Source of the DNA: an uncultured Lachnospiraceae bacterium
Lineage (GTDB): Bacteria > Bacillota > Clostridia > Lachnospirales > Lachnospiraceae
Assembly (NCBI GenBank): GCA_905233835.1
Contig: CAJOGB010000001.1
Location: 1 to 48,240 of the forward strand
Reading direction: 5' to 3'
Length of the DNA: 48,240 nucleotides
Shown here piece after piece: positions 16,568 through 25,003 of this stretch (position 1 is its first letter; every line of letters starts with the position of its first letter). Made by a program: the position numbers and the translations under genes. Under the pieces are notes generated by a model. That model did no database searches and was not told the origin of the DNA. It saw only the letters and a program-made list of their open reading frames with translations.

Positions 16568-18370
16568 CTATTTTGTATAGTTATAACCCTGTGCTTTATC
16601 AATGGAATTATACAGTTCCAAATAAGGATCTTCCATCATTCCAACAGACTCACCAAGCTCCAAAACCGCATCCGGTTTTTCAGAGTAAGTAGGCCACTTC
16701 GGAAGGCCCAAACCGTTTGGATTTCCTGTTTTTGCAAAGTTTGTAATATAAGAAACTATGGTATCGGATAACTCATAATCATTTTTCGTATAGTTCTGGG
16801 GCTCCGTAGCCAAACATCCGTAGAAGTAAGGAAGTTCTCCTGCATGGTTTGTGGAAAGTCCCTTGTTTTCTTTTGTAAAGCAGTACTCATATACCGGTTT
16901 ATTCTGAGCCGCCATATACCTGGACCACACATGGTGGCTGTAGGCAAACCAGGCTCCGGACATTACCGCATTGTAAGAAGTCTTTGCATCTTTTCCATTT
17001 ACAGGATAAAGCTCTGCAATGGCTTTTGCCTGATCACCAAAGGATCCGCGCAACACTTCTACATAGTTTTCCGGCGTCACCTTGGTTCCAAGGATCGTAA
17101 AGACATCCGCTTCGTGAGCATTAAATCCGTTAAGCAACGCCTCTTCGTTATTCTCCCCTTTTTCATAGGTAAGATAAGGCTGCTCGGTAATCACATATCC
17201 GTCCACCGTCATGGAATTGTAGGCGCCTGCTGCCTTTGCCAATTCTTTCGCATCCAGTTTGCGCATCTCCGTGGCGGAAGAAACATTTAAAGTCTTCCAC
17301 GCATCTTCTTTCATGGCAAGCGCGTCTTTGTAATCCCGGAAGGTATGATATGGTGTACGTGCCACGATGCCACTTGACTCCGCAACCACACGTTTAAATA
17401 ATCCCTTTGCCAAAGGTGAAACACAAAGCGCATTTACGGAAGACGCTCCCGCGCTTTCACCCGCCAAGGTAATATTTGATGCATCTCCTCCGAAGGAAGC
17501 GATGTTTTTATTTACCCACTTTAAGGCTTCCAACTGATCTAGGGTTCCGTAATTTCCGGTGGTATGATTTGGAGACTCCTTTGCAAGTTCCTCGTCCGCA
17601 TAGTATCCGAAAATATTTAAGCGATACCCCATGGATACAAACACGATTCCCCGCTTTGCATATTCCTCACCGCGGTACTGATTGTAAGAAGGCTGTCCCG
17701 TCTGCAAAGAACCGCCGTGGATATACACAATAACCGGACAGTTTGAAACATCTCCCACCGGCTTCCATACATTTAAGTAAAGGGAATCCTCACTCATGGC
17801 TTCCCTGTAGTTATCGTTTACGTCAAAGAAATGCCAACTGTTATAAAAAATGCCGTTGACCAAACTGTTCCAAATGGGATGGTTTTCCGGCTGCATGGAC
17901 ATGGGAGCAAAATGATCGCACACCAATGTGCCTTCCCAAGCGTCCGCAGGCTGCGGCTCTTTAAAACGAAGGTCTCCTACCGGCGGAGCAGCATAGGGAA
18001 TACCGGTGTAGACTTCCACGGTTTTATCTTCATTGTAAACACCGGTCAAATCTCCCTGCTCGATATGAAGTACATCGGTGGCTTCCGGATTTTTAAAAGC
18101 CACCGCCGGCACCTGTTTGTAGGGCGGAAAACTTACCTTATAAATCAAAAAGCAGAGCACGAAAAATCCTGCCCAGCCCAAAAGTTTCATCCACCAAGTT
18201 TTATCTGCCAGCACGTTTTTGTGCAGCAAAAAATATCCCACAAACAGCGCGATGGCAAGCACCCAACCTGCCACCGTGTTTCGCGACAATTCCAAAACCG
18301 CCGCGAACAAAACGCCTATGATAATTAATCCAATTGTAAAACTCATATGTTTACATCCTTTATCTTTCAT
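16568..18370 (-). CDS. Membrane-anchored type B carboxylesterase
   Basis: A 600-residue protein. Three N-terminal hydrophobic segments (about 11-29, 33-50, 63-79) precede a full carboxylesterase/lipase domain. The domain shows YTGIPYAAPPVGDLRF (121-136), EDSLYLN (194-200), the oxyanion-hole HGG (218-220) and the nucleophile elbow GESAGA with S306. It hydrolyses ester bonds of unknown substrates; the domain is probably outside the membrane. Two starts are plausible: 18370, with GGGGAGGGG just upstream, and the ATG eight codons later (18346), with AAGGA 9 nt upstream. It follows tadA by 20 bp and is the last gene before the SRP RNA promoter. The membrane anchor is unusual, as most such enzymes are cytosolic or secreted. 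Confidence 0.88.
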   Translation of the reverse strand: MKDKGCKHMSFTIGLIIIGVLFAAVLELSRNTVAGWVLAIALFVGYFLLHKNVLADKTWWMKLLGWAGFFVLCFLIYKVSFPPYKQVPAVAFKNPEATDVLHIEQGDLTGVYNEDKTVEVYTGIPYAAPPVGDLRFKEPQPADAWEGTLVCDHFAPMSMQPENHPIWNSLVNGIFYNSWHFFDVNDNYREAMSEDSLYLNVWKPVGDVSNCPVIVYIHGGSLQTGQPSYNQYRGEEYAKRGIVFVSMGYRLNIFGYYADEELAKESPNHTTGNYGTLDQLEALKWVNKNIASFGGDASNITLAGESAGASSVNALCVSPLAKGLFKRVVAESSGIVARTPYHTFRDYKDALAMKEDAWKTLNVSSATEMRKLDAKELAKAAGAYNSMTVDGYVITEQPYLTYEKGENNEEALLNGFNAHEADVFTILGTKVTPENYVEVLRGSFGDQAKAIAELYPVNGKDAKTSYNAVMSGAWFAYSHHVWSRYMAAQNKPVYEYCFTKENKGLSTNHAGELPYFYGCLATEPQNYTKNDYELSDTIVSYITNFAKTGNPNGLGLPKWPTYSEKPDAVLELGESVGMMEDPYLELYNSIDKAQGYNYTK

Positions 18371-18390
18371 AGTACCCCTCCCCTACAGGG

Positions 18391-18942
18391 CTACTCCTCT
18401 TCAGGAAGTTTTACGCCGGCTTCCGCTTCTGCTTCAGCACGAAACTGTCTTTTCTCCTCGCGGAGATGTGAAAAGAAAGAAGAAAGCATCTCGGAGCACT
18501 CCTCTTCCAGCACACCGTTTGTAATCTCTACCTGATGATTAAACTCTGCCATCTGTAACAGGTTAATGACACTTCCGGCGCATCCTGCCTTCGGGTTCAT
18601 AGAACCGATAATAACGTGTGGGATACGTGCCTGAACAATGGCACCTGCACACATCTGGCAAGGCTCTAAGGTGATGTACATGGTACAATCTTCCAAACGC
18701 CAATCCTTTGTTTTTCTGCAGGCTTCTGCGATGCACAAAAGCTCGGCATGGGAAAGCACACACTTATCTTTATTTCTGCGGTTATGATCCTTTGCGATCA
18801 CTTTACCGTTTCGAACAATGACACATCCGATGGGTACTTCGTCTGCGGCCGCTGCCTTTTTGGCCTCGGCAAGCGCCATCTTCATGTACTTCTCGTTTGT
18901 CTTAATCTCTTTTCTCTCGGCCATGTTTTCCATAAAACCCAT
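18391..18942 (-). CDS. tadA: tRNA(adenine34) deaminase TadA
   Basis: A 183-residue zinc deaminase that converts A34 to inosine in the anticodon of tRNA-Arg. The zinc site is H65-A-E67 (SHAELLC) with P94-C95-QM-C98 (EPCQMCAG), the cytidine-deaminase fold signature. A C-terminal Glu/Ala-rich tail extends beyond the core domain. ATGs at codons 1, 4 and 7 are possible; the first has GGGGA about 9 nt upstream. It is transcribed divergently from the radical-SAM activase and is probably co-transcribed with the carboxylesterase. This is the RNA enzyme and is unrelated to the tad pilus genes at 27-35 kb. Confidence 0.95.
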   Translation of the reverse strand: MGFMENMAERKEIKTNEKYMKMALAEAKKAAAADEVPIGCVIVRNGKVIAKDHNRRNKDKCVLSHAELLCIAEACRKTKDWRLEDCTMYITLEPCQMCAGAIVQARIPHVIIGSMNPKAGCAGSVINLLQMAEFNHQVEITNGVLEEECSEMLSSFFSHLREEKRQFRAEAEAEAGVKLPEEE

Positions 18943-18979
18943 ATCGAAAAATCCCCTTTCCGGTTTTTAAGAATGCTAT

Positions 18980-19008
18980 TCGACAATTTATTCTCGAAAG
19001 AATATAAT
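18980..19008 (+). promoter_or_regulatory. Promoter of the radical-SAM activase/GNAT operon
   Basis: TCGACA (18980-18985), a 17-nt spacer and a perfect TATAAT (19003-19008) match sigma-A consensus at 11 of 12 positions. The start site is expected near 19014-19016, about 40 nt before the coding region whose likely ribosome-binding site is GAAAGGAA (19041-19048). Confidence 0.8.
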
Positions 19009-19036
19009 CAGTTATGGGTATCTTACCATTTTTTCT

Positions 19037-19750
19037 TTGCGAAAGGAACAATTCAAGCAGATTTTTGGATTACAAAAAACCACCCTGTTGGATTATCCGG
19101 GAAAGCTTGCTTCTATCATCTTTACCGGCGGCTGCAACATGAACTGCCCCTTTTGCCATAACAGCGAACTGATTACCCTACCAAAGGAAGGAAGAATCTT
19201 TGAAGAAGAAGTGCTTTCCCACTTACAAAAACGACGTTCTACCTTAGAGGGACTGGTAATTACCGGAGGAGAATGCACCTTACAAAAGGACTTAAAGGAC
19301 TTTTGCAAAAAAGTAAAAGACCTAGGGTATTTAATAAAAATCGACACCAACGGCACAGCGCCTCAGATGATAAAAGACTTGGTGGCAGACGGACTCATTG
19401 ACTATGTGGCCATGGATATTAAAAACTCCAAGGAAAAGTATAAAGCCACCTGCGGGTTAGAAAAACTTGATTTAAATAAGATCCAAGAGACCATCGACTT
19501 TTTAATGGCTGAGAATGTGGACTATGAATTTCGCACCACAGTAATTCCTAAATTCCACAATAAAAAAGACATGGAAGAAATCGGCGTATGGCTCCGGGGC
19601 GCAAAGGCTTTGTATCTTCAGGCCTTTAAAACTTCCGATGCAGTGCGAGATAAAAGCCTTACGGAACCGAATAAAGAAGATCTGCTTTCTTATCAAAGCA
19701 TTTTATCAGAGTATTTAGATACCGTTTTAATCAGAGGAATGGATGTATGA
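19037..19750 (+). CDS. Anaerobic ribonucleotide reductase activase-like radical SAM protein
   Basis: A glycyl-radical activase-type radical SAM protein of about 230 residues, of the anaerobic ribonucleoside-triphosphate reductase activating family (TIGR02495-like). The cluster motif is CxxxCxxC (C33, C37, C40 in GGCNMNCPFCHN), followed by VITGGECTL and DTNGT. It is expected to generate the glycyl radical on NrdD. The N-terminus is uncertain: TTG at 19037 is the first in-frame start but lies before the only Shine-Dalgarno sequence (GAAAGGAA, 19041-19048). That site is placed for codon 19055, which is AAG, not ATG; homologues start near this point (xQIxGLQKTTLLDYPG). NrdD itself is not in the window. 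It overlaps the next gene by ATGA. Confidence 0.82.
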   Translation: MRKEQFKQIFGLQKTTLLDYPGKLASIIFTGGCNMNCPFCHNSELITLPKEGRIFEEEVLSHLQKRRSTLEGLVITGGECTLQKDLKDFCKKVKDLGYLIKIDTNGTAPQMIKDLVADGLIDYVAMDIKNSKEKYKATCGLEKLDLNKIQETIDFLMAENVDYEFRTTVIPKFHNKKDMEEIGVWLRGAKALYLQAFKTSDAVRDKSLTEPNKEDLLSYQSILSEYLDTVLIRGMDV

Positions 19751-20298
19751 ATCACACCTATGAAACCGATCGATTGTATTTAAAAGTGTTAAGTCGCTAC
19801 GATGCCCGCATGGTATTGGATTTCTACAGTGCAAACGCAAAGGAGTTTGCCCTCTACGAACCCTTAAAGGAAGAGGATGTAACGAATCTAAACTACCACG
19901 CTCTCATGTTGGATTTTGAGCTGGAAAATTACAAAAAAAACGCTCTCCTTCGACTCTACATTTTTGAAAAGGACAATCCTTTTAAAATCATCGGAACATT
20001 AAGTTTTCGAAATATTGCTCAAGGATTTTACAAAGCAGCCACCCTCGGCTATAAAATGGATAAAGACTTTCGTCGAATGGGATATATGTCGGAAGCCATT
20101 TCAAAGGGAATGGAAATCATGGACAAGGAACTGCATCTTCACCGAGTAGAAGCCATCGTCCTTCCGGATAACGATGCCTCCATCGGGCTTTTGGAAAAGT
20201 TGGATTTCCAGCGAGAAGGTTTAATTCGTGACAAAGTATTCTTAAACGGTGCGTGGCGGGACCACTACCTCTACTCTCATATTTTTGAAAATAATTAA
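19747..20298 (+). CDS. GNAT family N-acetyltransferase (RimJ/RimL type)
   Basis: A 183-residue acetyltransferase. The RimJ/RimL pattern is clear: an N-terminal ETDRLYLKVL strand, IIGTLSFRNI, the acetyl-CoA-binding region GYKMDKDFRRMGYMSEAISK (Q/RxxGxG/A-like), and the C-terminal AIVLPDNDASIGLLEKLDFQ segment. The substrate cannot be told; relatives acetylate ribosomal-protein N-termini or small amines. Its ATG overlaps the upstream stop as ATGA, so translation is coupled to the activase. A strong terminator begins one base after its stop. Confidence 0.88.
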   Translation: MNHTYETDRLYLKVLSRYDARMVLDFYSANAKEFALYEPLKEEDVTNLNYHALMLDFELENYKKNALLRLYIFEKDNPFKIIGTLSFRNIAQGFYKAATLGYKMDKDFRRMGYMSEAISKGMEIMDKELHLHRVEAIVLPDNDASIGLLEKLDFQREGLIRDKVFLNGAWRDHYLYSHIFENN

Positions 20299-20328
20299 GG
20301 CGCTCTTTTTAAGAGCGCCTGCTTTTTT
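20299..20328. terminator. Bidirectional intrinsic terminator
   Basis: The stem GGCGCTCTT / AAGAGCGCC (9 bp, TTT loop) is followed by TGCTTTTTTA on the plus strand. It closes the activase-GNAT operon. The convergent HIT gene ends at its edge (20327), so it probably also stops minus-strand transcription, where the downstream T-tract is weaker. Confidence 0.92.
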
Positions 20329-20737
20329 AAAATGACAATTTATCTTTGATTTCTTTCATTTCCTCATCGGAAAGTTCCAAATGATTCCACTCTAAAATCG
20401 CATCATCGCCGGTTGTTCTCGGAATCAAATGTACATGTAAATGGAATACGGTTTGGCCTGCTGCCACTTCGTTATTCTGCAATACGTTTACGCCGTCGCA
20501 GTGAAGTTTTTCTTTCATTTGCTTTGCGATTTTTTTCGCAAGGGGAAGAATCTTTTCCGCCACCGCATCATCGGTTTCATAAAGATTATCAAAGTGTTCC
20601 TTCGGAAGGATTAGCGCGTGACCCTTTGCGGCCGGGGACGCATCCAAAATCACCTTAAAATCATCGTCTTCATAAATACTGTTAGTGGGAATTATTCCAT
20701 TCGCCAGTTTACAAAAAATGCAATCGTCCTTTTTCAT
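20327..20737 (-). CDS. HIT family nucleotide-binding protein
   Basis: A 136-residue histidine triad protein (HINT/Fhit superfamily), a nucleotide phosphoramidate or nucleoside-conjugate hydrolase. The triad is H99-L-H101-V-H103 in FHLHVHLIP. An N-terminal C6-x2-C9 pair (DDCIFCKLANG) is typical of the bacterial branch and may bind zinc with His residues. It lies 9 bp after the flavodoxin/SCP2 gene, hence in the same operon. The physiological substrate is unknown. Confidence 0.94.
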   Translation of the reverse strand: MKKDDCIFCKLANGIIPTNSIYEDDDFKVILDASPAAKGHALILPKEHFDNLYETDDAVAEKILPLAKKIAKQMKEKLHCDGVNVLQNNEVAAGQTVFHLHVHLIPRTTGDDAILEWNHLELSDEEMKEIKDKLSF

Positions 20738-20746
20738 ATGCCCCTC

Positions 20747-21742
20747 CTATTTCATAAACGGGAAAATCTTATCAAGTCCCTGCAATAATTTCATATCTCC
20801 GCCGGCAGTCAAATCGCCCACCGTAAAGGCGCGGTAAATGGATTTTCTGCCGGATACGATGTCGTTCATTACCTGATAAGGAACCTTTAAGTACACATCG
20901 TAGGTATCCTGGGGTCCGTAGTGGCAAAGGATATCATCGCCGTTAACTTCGACAAGAAGCGGTTTTTTCTTTCCCTCGATTTCAAAAAGAATTCGGCCCC
21001 TATACTCATCCATTGGCTGGTAGTGAGACTTAAAAGATGAGATAAATTCGGTCTCCTCATCTTCTGTCTGTTTGCCAAGCATATTTCGATATATGGAAGA
21101 AAGCTCGATAATATCTTCCTTTTGCTGTTTTACGTATTCATCATCGGAAGCGTATACAGAAAGCTGCTCGCTCTCCTGTGGGGTTAATTCCATGGAGTGA
21201 GAACGAAGAACGGAACGGGTTACCGCCTGGTTAGAGGTTGGAAGACCCTTTGCCTTCTGAGAAATGGTGCGGTACAAATTCTCCGCTTTTTTCTCGATGA
21301 TGTGAGCAAATTCCTGGTTGGACTCAAACTCTGCACGATCTTCCACGTAACCGCAAAGTCCGTTACAGGGAAGTCCGCCCAAAATCTCCCATGCGTTTTC
21401 CAGCGTTAAAATGCCTTCCCGCTCACCGTAGGTCTTTGACAATACCACCGGTTGCATGTAGATGGTGGACATCTTTTCCTTATCGCCGTAGAGCCAGCAA
21501 GCATCCAAAAACTGATTCATGTATCCGCCGATGCCCAACCACTCCACTGTGGTAGCCAGAATAATACCGTCCACATCCTTTAGGGTCTGAGGCAAAGTGG
21601 AAATCTCATTTTTATATTCATAGATGTTATAGTGATGAACTTCCACACGAAGTTCAATCAACACATCTTCCATTTTTTTGATGACATAAATCGTGGGGTC
21701 ATCCAAGACTCCGCGACCGCCGTAGTAAATATTAATCTTCAT
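20747..21742 (-). CDS. Flavodoxin-like NAD(P)H oxidoreductase fused to SCP2 domain
   Basis: A 331-residue two-domain protein. Residues 1-175 have a flavodoxin-like NADPH-dependent FMN-reductase fold: an N-terminal beta-strand with a Gly loop (INIYYGGRG), VDGIILATTVEWLGIGGYMNQFLDAC and VVLSKTYGER. Residues about 225-331 look like a sterol carrier protein 2 (SCP2) domain (ILFEIEGKKKPLLVEVNGDDILC, ending GDLTAGGDMKLLQGLDKIFP), which binds hydrophobic ligands. The combination suggests reduction of a lipophilic or quinone-like substrate, but none is known. It is followed by the HIT gene after a short gap. The divergent plus-strand promoter for the DUF6240 gene lies upstream. Confidence 0.78.
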   Translation of the reverse strand: MKINIYYGGRGVLDDPTIYVIKKMEDVLIELRVEVHHYNIYEYKNEISTLPQTLKDVDGIILATTVEWLGIGGYMNQFLDACWLYGDKEKMSTIYMQPVVLSKTYGEREGILTLENAWEILGGLPCNGLCGYVEDRAEFESNQEFAHIIEKKAENLYRTISQKAKGLPTSNQAVTRSVLRSHSMELTPQESEQLSVYASDDEYVKQQKEDIIELSSIYRNMLGKQTEDEETEFISSFKSHYQPMDEYRGRILFEIEGKKKPLLVEVNGDDILCHYGPQDTYDVYLKVPYQVMNDIVSGRKSIYRAFTVGDLTAGGDMKLLQGLDKIFPFMK

Positions 21743-21840
21743 AAAAACTCCCGAAAATCTAATGTTTTCACGTACTTCATAAGTATAAATTTTTTGCGTC
21801 GGAAAATCAAGAAAGTCGCCGAATTCCCTACAGATTATCC

Positions 21841-21868
21841 TAAAGATTTTTCAAAAATTTCCGAAAAG
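21841..21868 (+). promoter_or_regulatory. Sigma-D (sigma-28)-like promoter of the DUF6240 gene
   Basis: TAAA (21841-21844), 16 nt and CCGAAAAG (21861-21868) resemble the SigD/FliA consensus TAAA-N15-CCGATAT. It is about 80 nt upstream of the preferred start at 21947. The match is weaker than that of the flagellin promoter. Its position in front of a gene directly upstream of flagellin supports membership in the flagellar regulon. Confidence 0.5.
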
Positions 21869-21946
21869 TAATATGTAGAATATGTGGTGAAACGGAATTC
21901 CCAATATTTTTGCACGGAGGCACGAATATACGAGGATTCTTTTTTC

Positions 21947-24934
21947 ATGCAAATTAACGAGTTAAAAAATATGATGCTTGCAAATGCAGGCACTCCCAAT
22001 TCCATAAATACCTCCGTTTCCGGAGCCACCGGGTCTGAGAATATCAAAGATCACACAAAGACCGAGGGACTTCGAAACATTTCCGTAAAAAATCCTTTTT
22101 ACAACAAAGATGAATTAGGTGAAAAAACTTCTGCCGAATCTTTATCCGAGATTGAAGGTGCGGGCTTGTCCGCAAAGGAAGTAAAAGAACAAATGGTGCT
22201 TTCTTCCGAAAACATGACGGACACCGAGTACGGCAAGTTAAAGGAAGACGGCCACGATCCCATGGATATGGATCGTAAAGATTTTGTGACCATTGCAGAT
22301 AAAATCCGTGTGCAGCTGGCAAAAGGCGGCATGGATGTTTCCATCACCGGTGGTGTCTCTGACAAAGCGGTGGAAGCTTTGGGTGGAGATGCTGTAAGTA
22401 GTGCGGCCATTGATAAAGCAGTGGACAATGCCGTGAAAAAGGCAGCAGAGTTAAATGAGTTATCCGAAGATAACATGCTTTATCTTGTAAAGAATAACTT
22501 AGAGCCAACCATTGAGGCTTTGTTTGCGGCGGAATATTCCCAGGGCGCGGAGGCAGTTCGTCTTGGACCGGGGGAAACCATTGATTTTTCCAAACCGGAA
22601 ATGGCAGCCCTTTTGGAACAGGTGACAAGTGTGATTACGGAAGCCGGATTTGAGGCGGATGATACACAGATTGCAAACGCTGTGCTTTTGTTGGAAAACG
22701 AGATTCCGGTGACAGAGGATTCCATCAGCTATTTTTATACATTACAAACAGAGTCCCTTCATCTTTCTGCAAAGGAAGTAACGGAAGCGATTCTTACTTC
22801 TTTGGAAGAGGGCAATATGCCGGAAGATGCTTATCTGATGGAAGGATTTTCCCTAAAAGATCAGGCAAAGGAAGTAAACGACTACTTTCAAAATACGCCT
22901 GCGGAGGAAATCGCATTTTTATCTACGACAGAAGATCAGGTGGTAGCACTTCGTCAGGTAAATGAGATTCGTCTTATGATGACCATGGAAGCAAATTATG
23001 CCCTTTTAAAACAGGGCATTACAATTGATACCACTGAATTGGAAGAGTTGATTGAGAATCTAAAAGCGCAGGAAGCTTCTGCGACAGTGGAAGATAAAGT
23101 TGCGGAAGTTCTTACGGTAAAAGAAGAAGTAAAGAGCTATCCTATCGATCTTTTAGGTGCATTCTCCACAATGGATGCAATTGAACATGCAACCATAACG
23201 GATTTAAAAGTTACAGGTGCAGCGTTGGCTGCAAAATATGAAGCTGCAGGCGAGCGCTATGAAATCATGGGTACCGAGGTTCGTCGGGACTTGGGTGACT
23301 CCATTAAAAAAGCTTTCCGAAACGTGGATGATATCCTTTACGATTTGGGCATGGAAGTTTCCGAAGAAAACGAAAAAGCCGTTCGCATTTTAGGTTATAA
23401 CAGCTTAGAAATTACTGTGGAATCCGTTTCTACCATGCGCTACGCCAACGAGCTTGTAACTTCTACCTTTAAGGCGCTGACCCCGAAGGTGGTTACGGAA
23501 ATGATTAAAGAAGGCTTTTCTCCTCTTGATTCTTCTTTAAAAGAATTACAGGAAAAGGCCAAAGAAATTATAGCAAATATGAAAGACTCTTCAGGAGAGT
23601 TTTCCAACCATAATAAAGAGGATAACTTCGCTGAATTTTTGTGGAAACTGGAGCGCCAAAACGGCATCACAGAAGAACAGCGTCAAAGCTTTATCGGCGT
23701 CTATCGTTTGCTTCATCAGGTGGAAGCCACAGACGGCGCAGTGATTGGACAGCTTATAAATCAGGGTGCGGATCTTACCCTTCGAAACATGATGGGTGCG
23801 GTAAAAACCAGAAAGCATGAAAACCGCGACTATACCATTGACGATGATTTCGGCGGAATGGACAATACCACTTCTTCACTTTCCATTTTACAGCAGATCG
23901 AAGCCGCATTTATGACTTCTCGTGTCAGTGATGCCCGCATGGAGATTTCCGCATCTAAGATGATGCAGTTTGAAAACGAAGATTCCTATATGAATATGAA
24001 TCCGGATCAGTTTGCATCCGCGTTGGAATCCATGGATAAAGACGAGGCATTGGAAAAAGCTTTTGCGCAGGAAGAAATTTCCCGCATGCAAACTGCCGTA
24101 AATTCCGAAGAAAAAATCTATCAGATGTTAAAACAAATGGATATTCCTCAGACCCCGGCTTATTTGGAAGCCTGGGCGCAGTATATGCAAAATCGTAACC
24201 AGACCTTTAAGAATCTGGCAAGGCACTTAGGCGGGGATCGAGACGTCTTTTCCGAAATCGGAAGTGAGCTTGATTTTTCCGATATCGACGGACTTTTACA
24301 GACCACTATGGCTGATATTATCGAGGCCATGGGAGAAGCTTCCAAAACTCCGGAAGAAATGGCGGAAGCTCAGGAAAAATTGGCGGAAACCGCAGAAAAT
24401 GTCATGCGAAATATGTTGGTGGAAAAAGATGCAACTTCTATCGATGTTCGCGGCATGCGTATTACCGTTACCCAGCTTCAGATGCTTGGAAAACAGGCGC
24501 GTAAAACCGAGCAGTATGCGGTTCCCATTATGGTGGCGGACGAATACGGAAATATGTCACTAAAAATTGTTCGCGGAAAAGAAGAAGACAAAGGACAGGT
24601 GGATATTTTATTTGATATGGAATCCACCGGTGCGGTATCCGCGAAATTTAAATTTGAAGGAAATTCCCTTGACGGAAGCATCACCACTTCCTTACAGGCA
24701 ACGAGAGAACTTTTGTCTTCTCATATGGCTAATTTTGCGGCAGCAATGCAAAAAGCAGCAGATCTTCCGGTGGCATTAAGCTTCGGTTGGGAAAATAATT
24801 TGGATACGGATGCCGCTTTCGAAAACGACAAATACGACTTTGAAACCACCACGGAAAAACGTGAAATTCAGACAAGCAAGTTGTATGGAATCGCTCGAGC
24901 ATTTATCCAAACTTTAGGTGAAATTGCATCTTAA
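21947..24934 (+). CDS. DUF6240 protein, probably flagellar (FliK-like C-terminus)
   Basis: A 995-residue protein, soluble, without signal peptide or membrane segment. It is Glu/Ala/Met-rich and mostly helical, with the DUF6240 pattern of repeated LSEDNMLYLVKNNLEPTIEAL-like segments (two or three diverged copies in residues 150-400). The last 130 residues (about 860-990) turn to beta-structure (MSLKIVRGKEEDKGQVDILF, AVSAKFKFEGNSLDG), similar in outline to the FliK C-terminal domain that controls hook length. The FliK relation is inference. ATG 21947 is preferred, with AGGA about 10 nt upstream; a GTG at 21884 would add 21 atypical residues. A SigD-like promoter precedes it, and flagellin follows. 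Its stop codon lies inside the flagellin promoter. Confidence 0.8.
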   Translation: MQINELKNMMLANAGTPNSINTSVSGATGSENIKDHTKTEGLRNISVKNPFYNKDELGEKTSAESLSEIEGAGLSAKEVKEQMVLSSENMTDTEYGKLKEDGHDPMDMDRKDFVTIADKIRVQLAKGGMDVSITGGVSDKAVEALGGDAVSSAAIDKAVDNAVKKAAELNELSEDNMLYLVKNNLEPTIEALFAAEYSQGAEAVRLGPGETIDFSKPEMAALLEQVTSVITEAGFEADDTQIANAVLLLENEIPVTEDSISYFYTLQTESLHLSAKEVTEAILTSLEEGNMPEDAYLMEGFSLKDQAKEVNDYFQNTPAEEIAFLSTTEDQVVALRQVNEIRLMMTMEANYALLKQGITIDTTELEELIENLKAQEASATVEDKVAEVLTVKEEVKSYPIDLLGAFSTMDAIEHATITDLKVTGAALAAKYEAAGERYEIMGTEVRRDLGDSIKKAFRNVDDILYDLGMEVSEENEKAVRILGYNSLEITVESVSTMRYANELVTSTFKALTPKVVTEMIKEGFSPLDSSLKELQEKAKEIIANMKDSSGEFSNHNKEDNFAEFLWKLERQNGITEEQRQSFIGVYRLLHQVEATDGAVIGQLINQGADLTLRNMMGAVKTRKHENRDYTIDDDFGGMDNTTSSLSILQQIEAAFMTSRVSDARMEISASKMMQFENEDSYMNMNPDQFASALESMDKDEALEKAFAQEEISRMQTAVNSEEKIYQMLKQMDIPQTPAYLEAWAQYMQNRNQTFKNLARHLGGDRDVFSEIGSELDFSDIDGLLQTTMADIIEAMGEASKTPEEMAEAQEKLAETAENVMRNMLVEKDATSIDVRGMRITVTQLQMLGKQARKTEQYAVPIMVADEYGNMSLKIVRGKEEDKGQVDILFDMESTGAVSAKFKFEGNSLDGSITTSLQATRELLSSHMANFAAAMQKAADLPVALSFGWENNLDTDAAFENDKYDFETTTEKREIQTSKLYGIARAFIQTLGEIAS

Positions 24935-24957
24935 TTTTTCGGACAAAAATCCGATAA
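24932..24957 (+). promoter_or_regulatory. Sigma-D (sigma-28) promoter of flagellin
   Basis: TAAT (24932-24935), exactly 15 nt and CCGATAA (24951-24957) match the flagellar sigma consensus TAAA-N15-CCGATAT closely. The -35 element overlaps the TAA stop of the DUF6240 gene. A start site near 24964 would place the two GGA hairpins at the very 5' end of the flagellin mRNA. Confidence 0.82.
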
Positions 24958-24968
24958 AAATATTGTAA

Positions 24969-25003
24969 GACAAGGATTGTCATTTGAATGCATGGAAGCA
25001 TTT
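24969..25003 (+). promoter_or_regulatory. Flagellin mRNA leader with two GGA-loop hairpins (CsrA-like sites)
   Basis: Hairpin 1 (24969-24981) has arms GACAA/TTGTC with the loop GGA; its ACAAGGAT core matches the CsrA/RsmA consensus ACARGGAUG-type site. Hairpin 2 (24986-25003) has arms AATGC/GCATT with the loop ATGGAA. A third GGA lies in the Shine-Dalgarno (AAAGGA, near 25042-25047). Loop-presented GGA plus a GGA in the ribosome-binding site is the classic layout of CsrA repression; in Bacillus subtilis the hag leader is repressed this way, with FliW as antagonist. CsrA and FliW genes are not in the window, so regulation is inferred. Confidence 0.6.

Noticed and set aside
21884..21946. Extension of the DUF6240 gene to a GTG at 21884.
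   Set aside because: It has no good ribosome-binding site, runs close to the SigD-like promoter's expected start, and its residues look unlike the rest of the protein.
24938..24956. Short inverted repeat TCGGA/TCCGA after the DUF6240 gene as a terminator.
   Set aside because: The five-base stem has no T-tract and forms part of the flagellin promoter.
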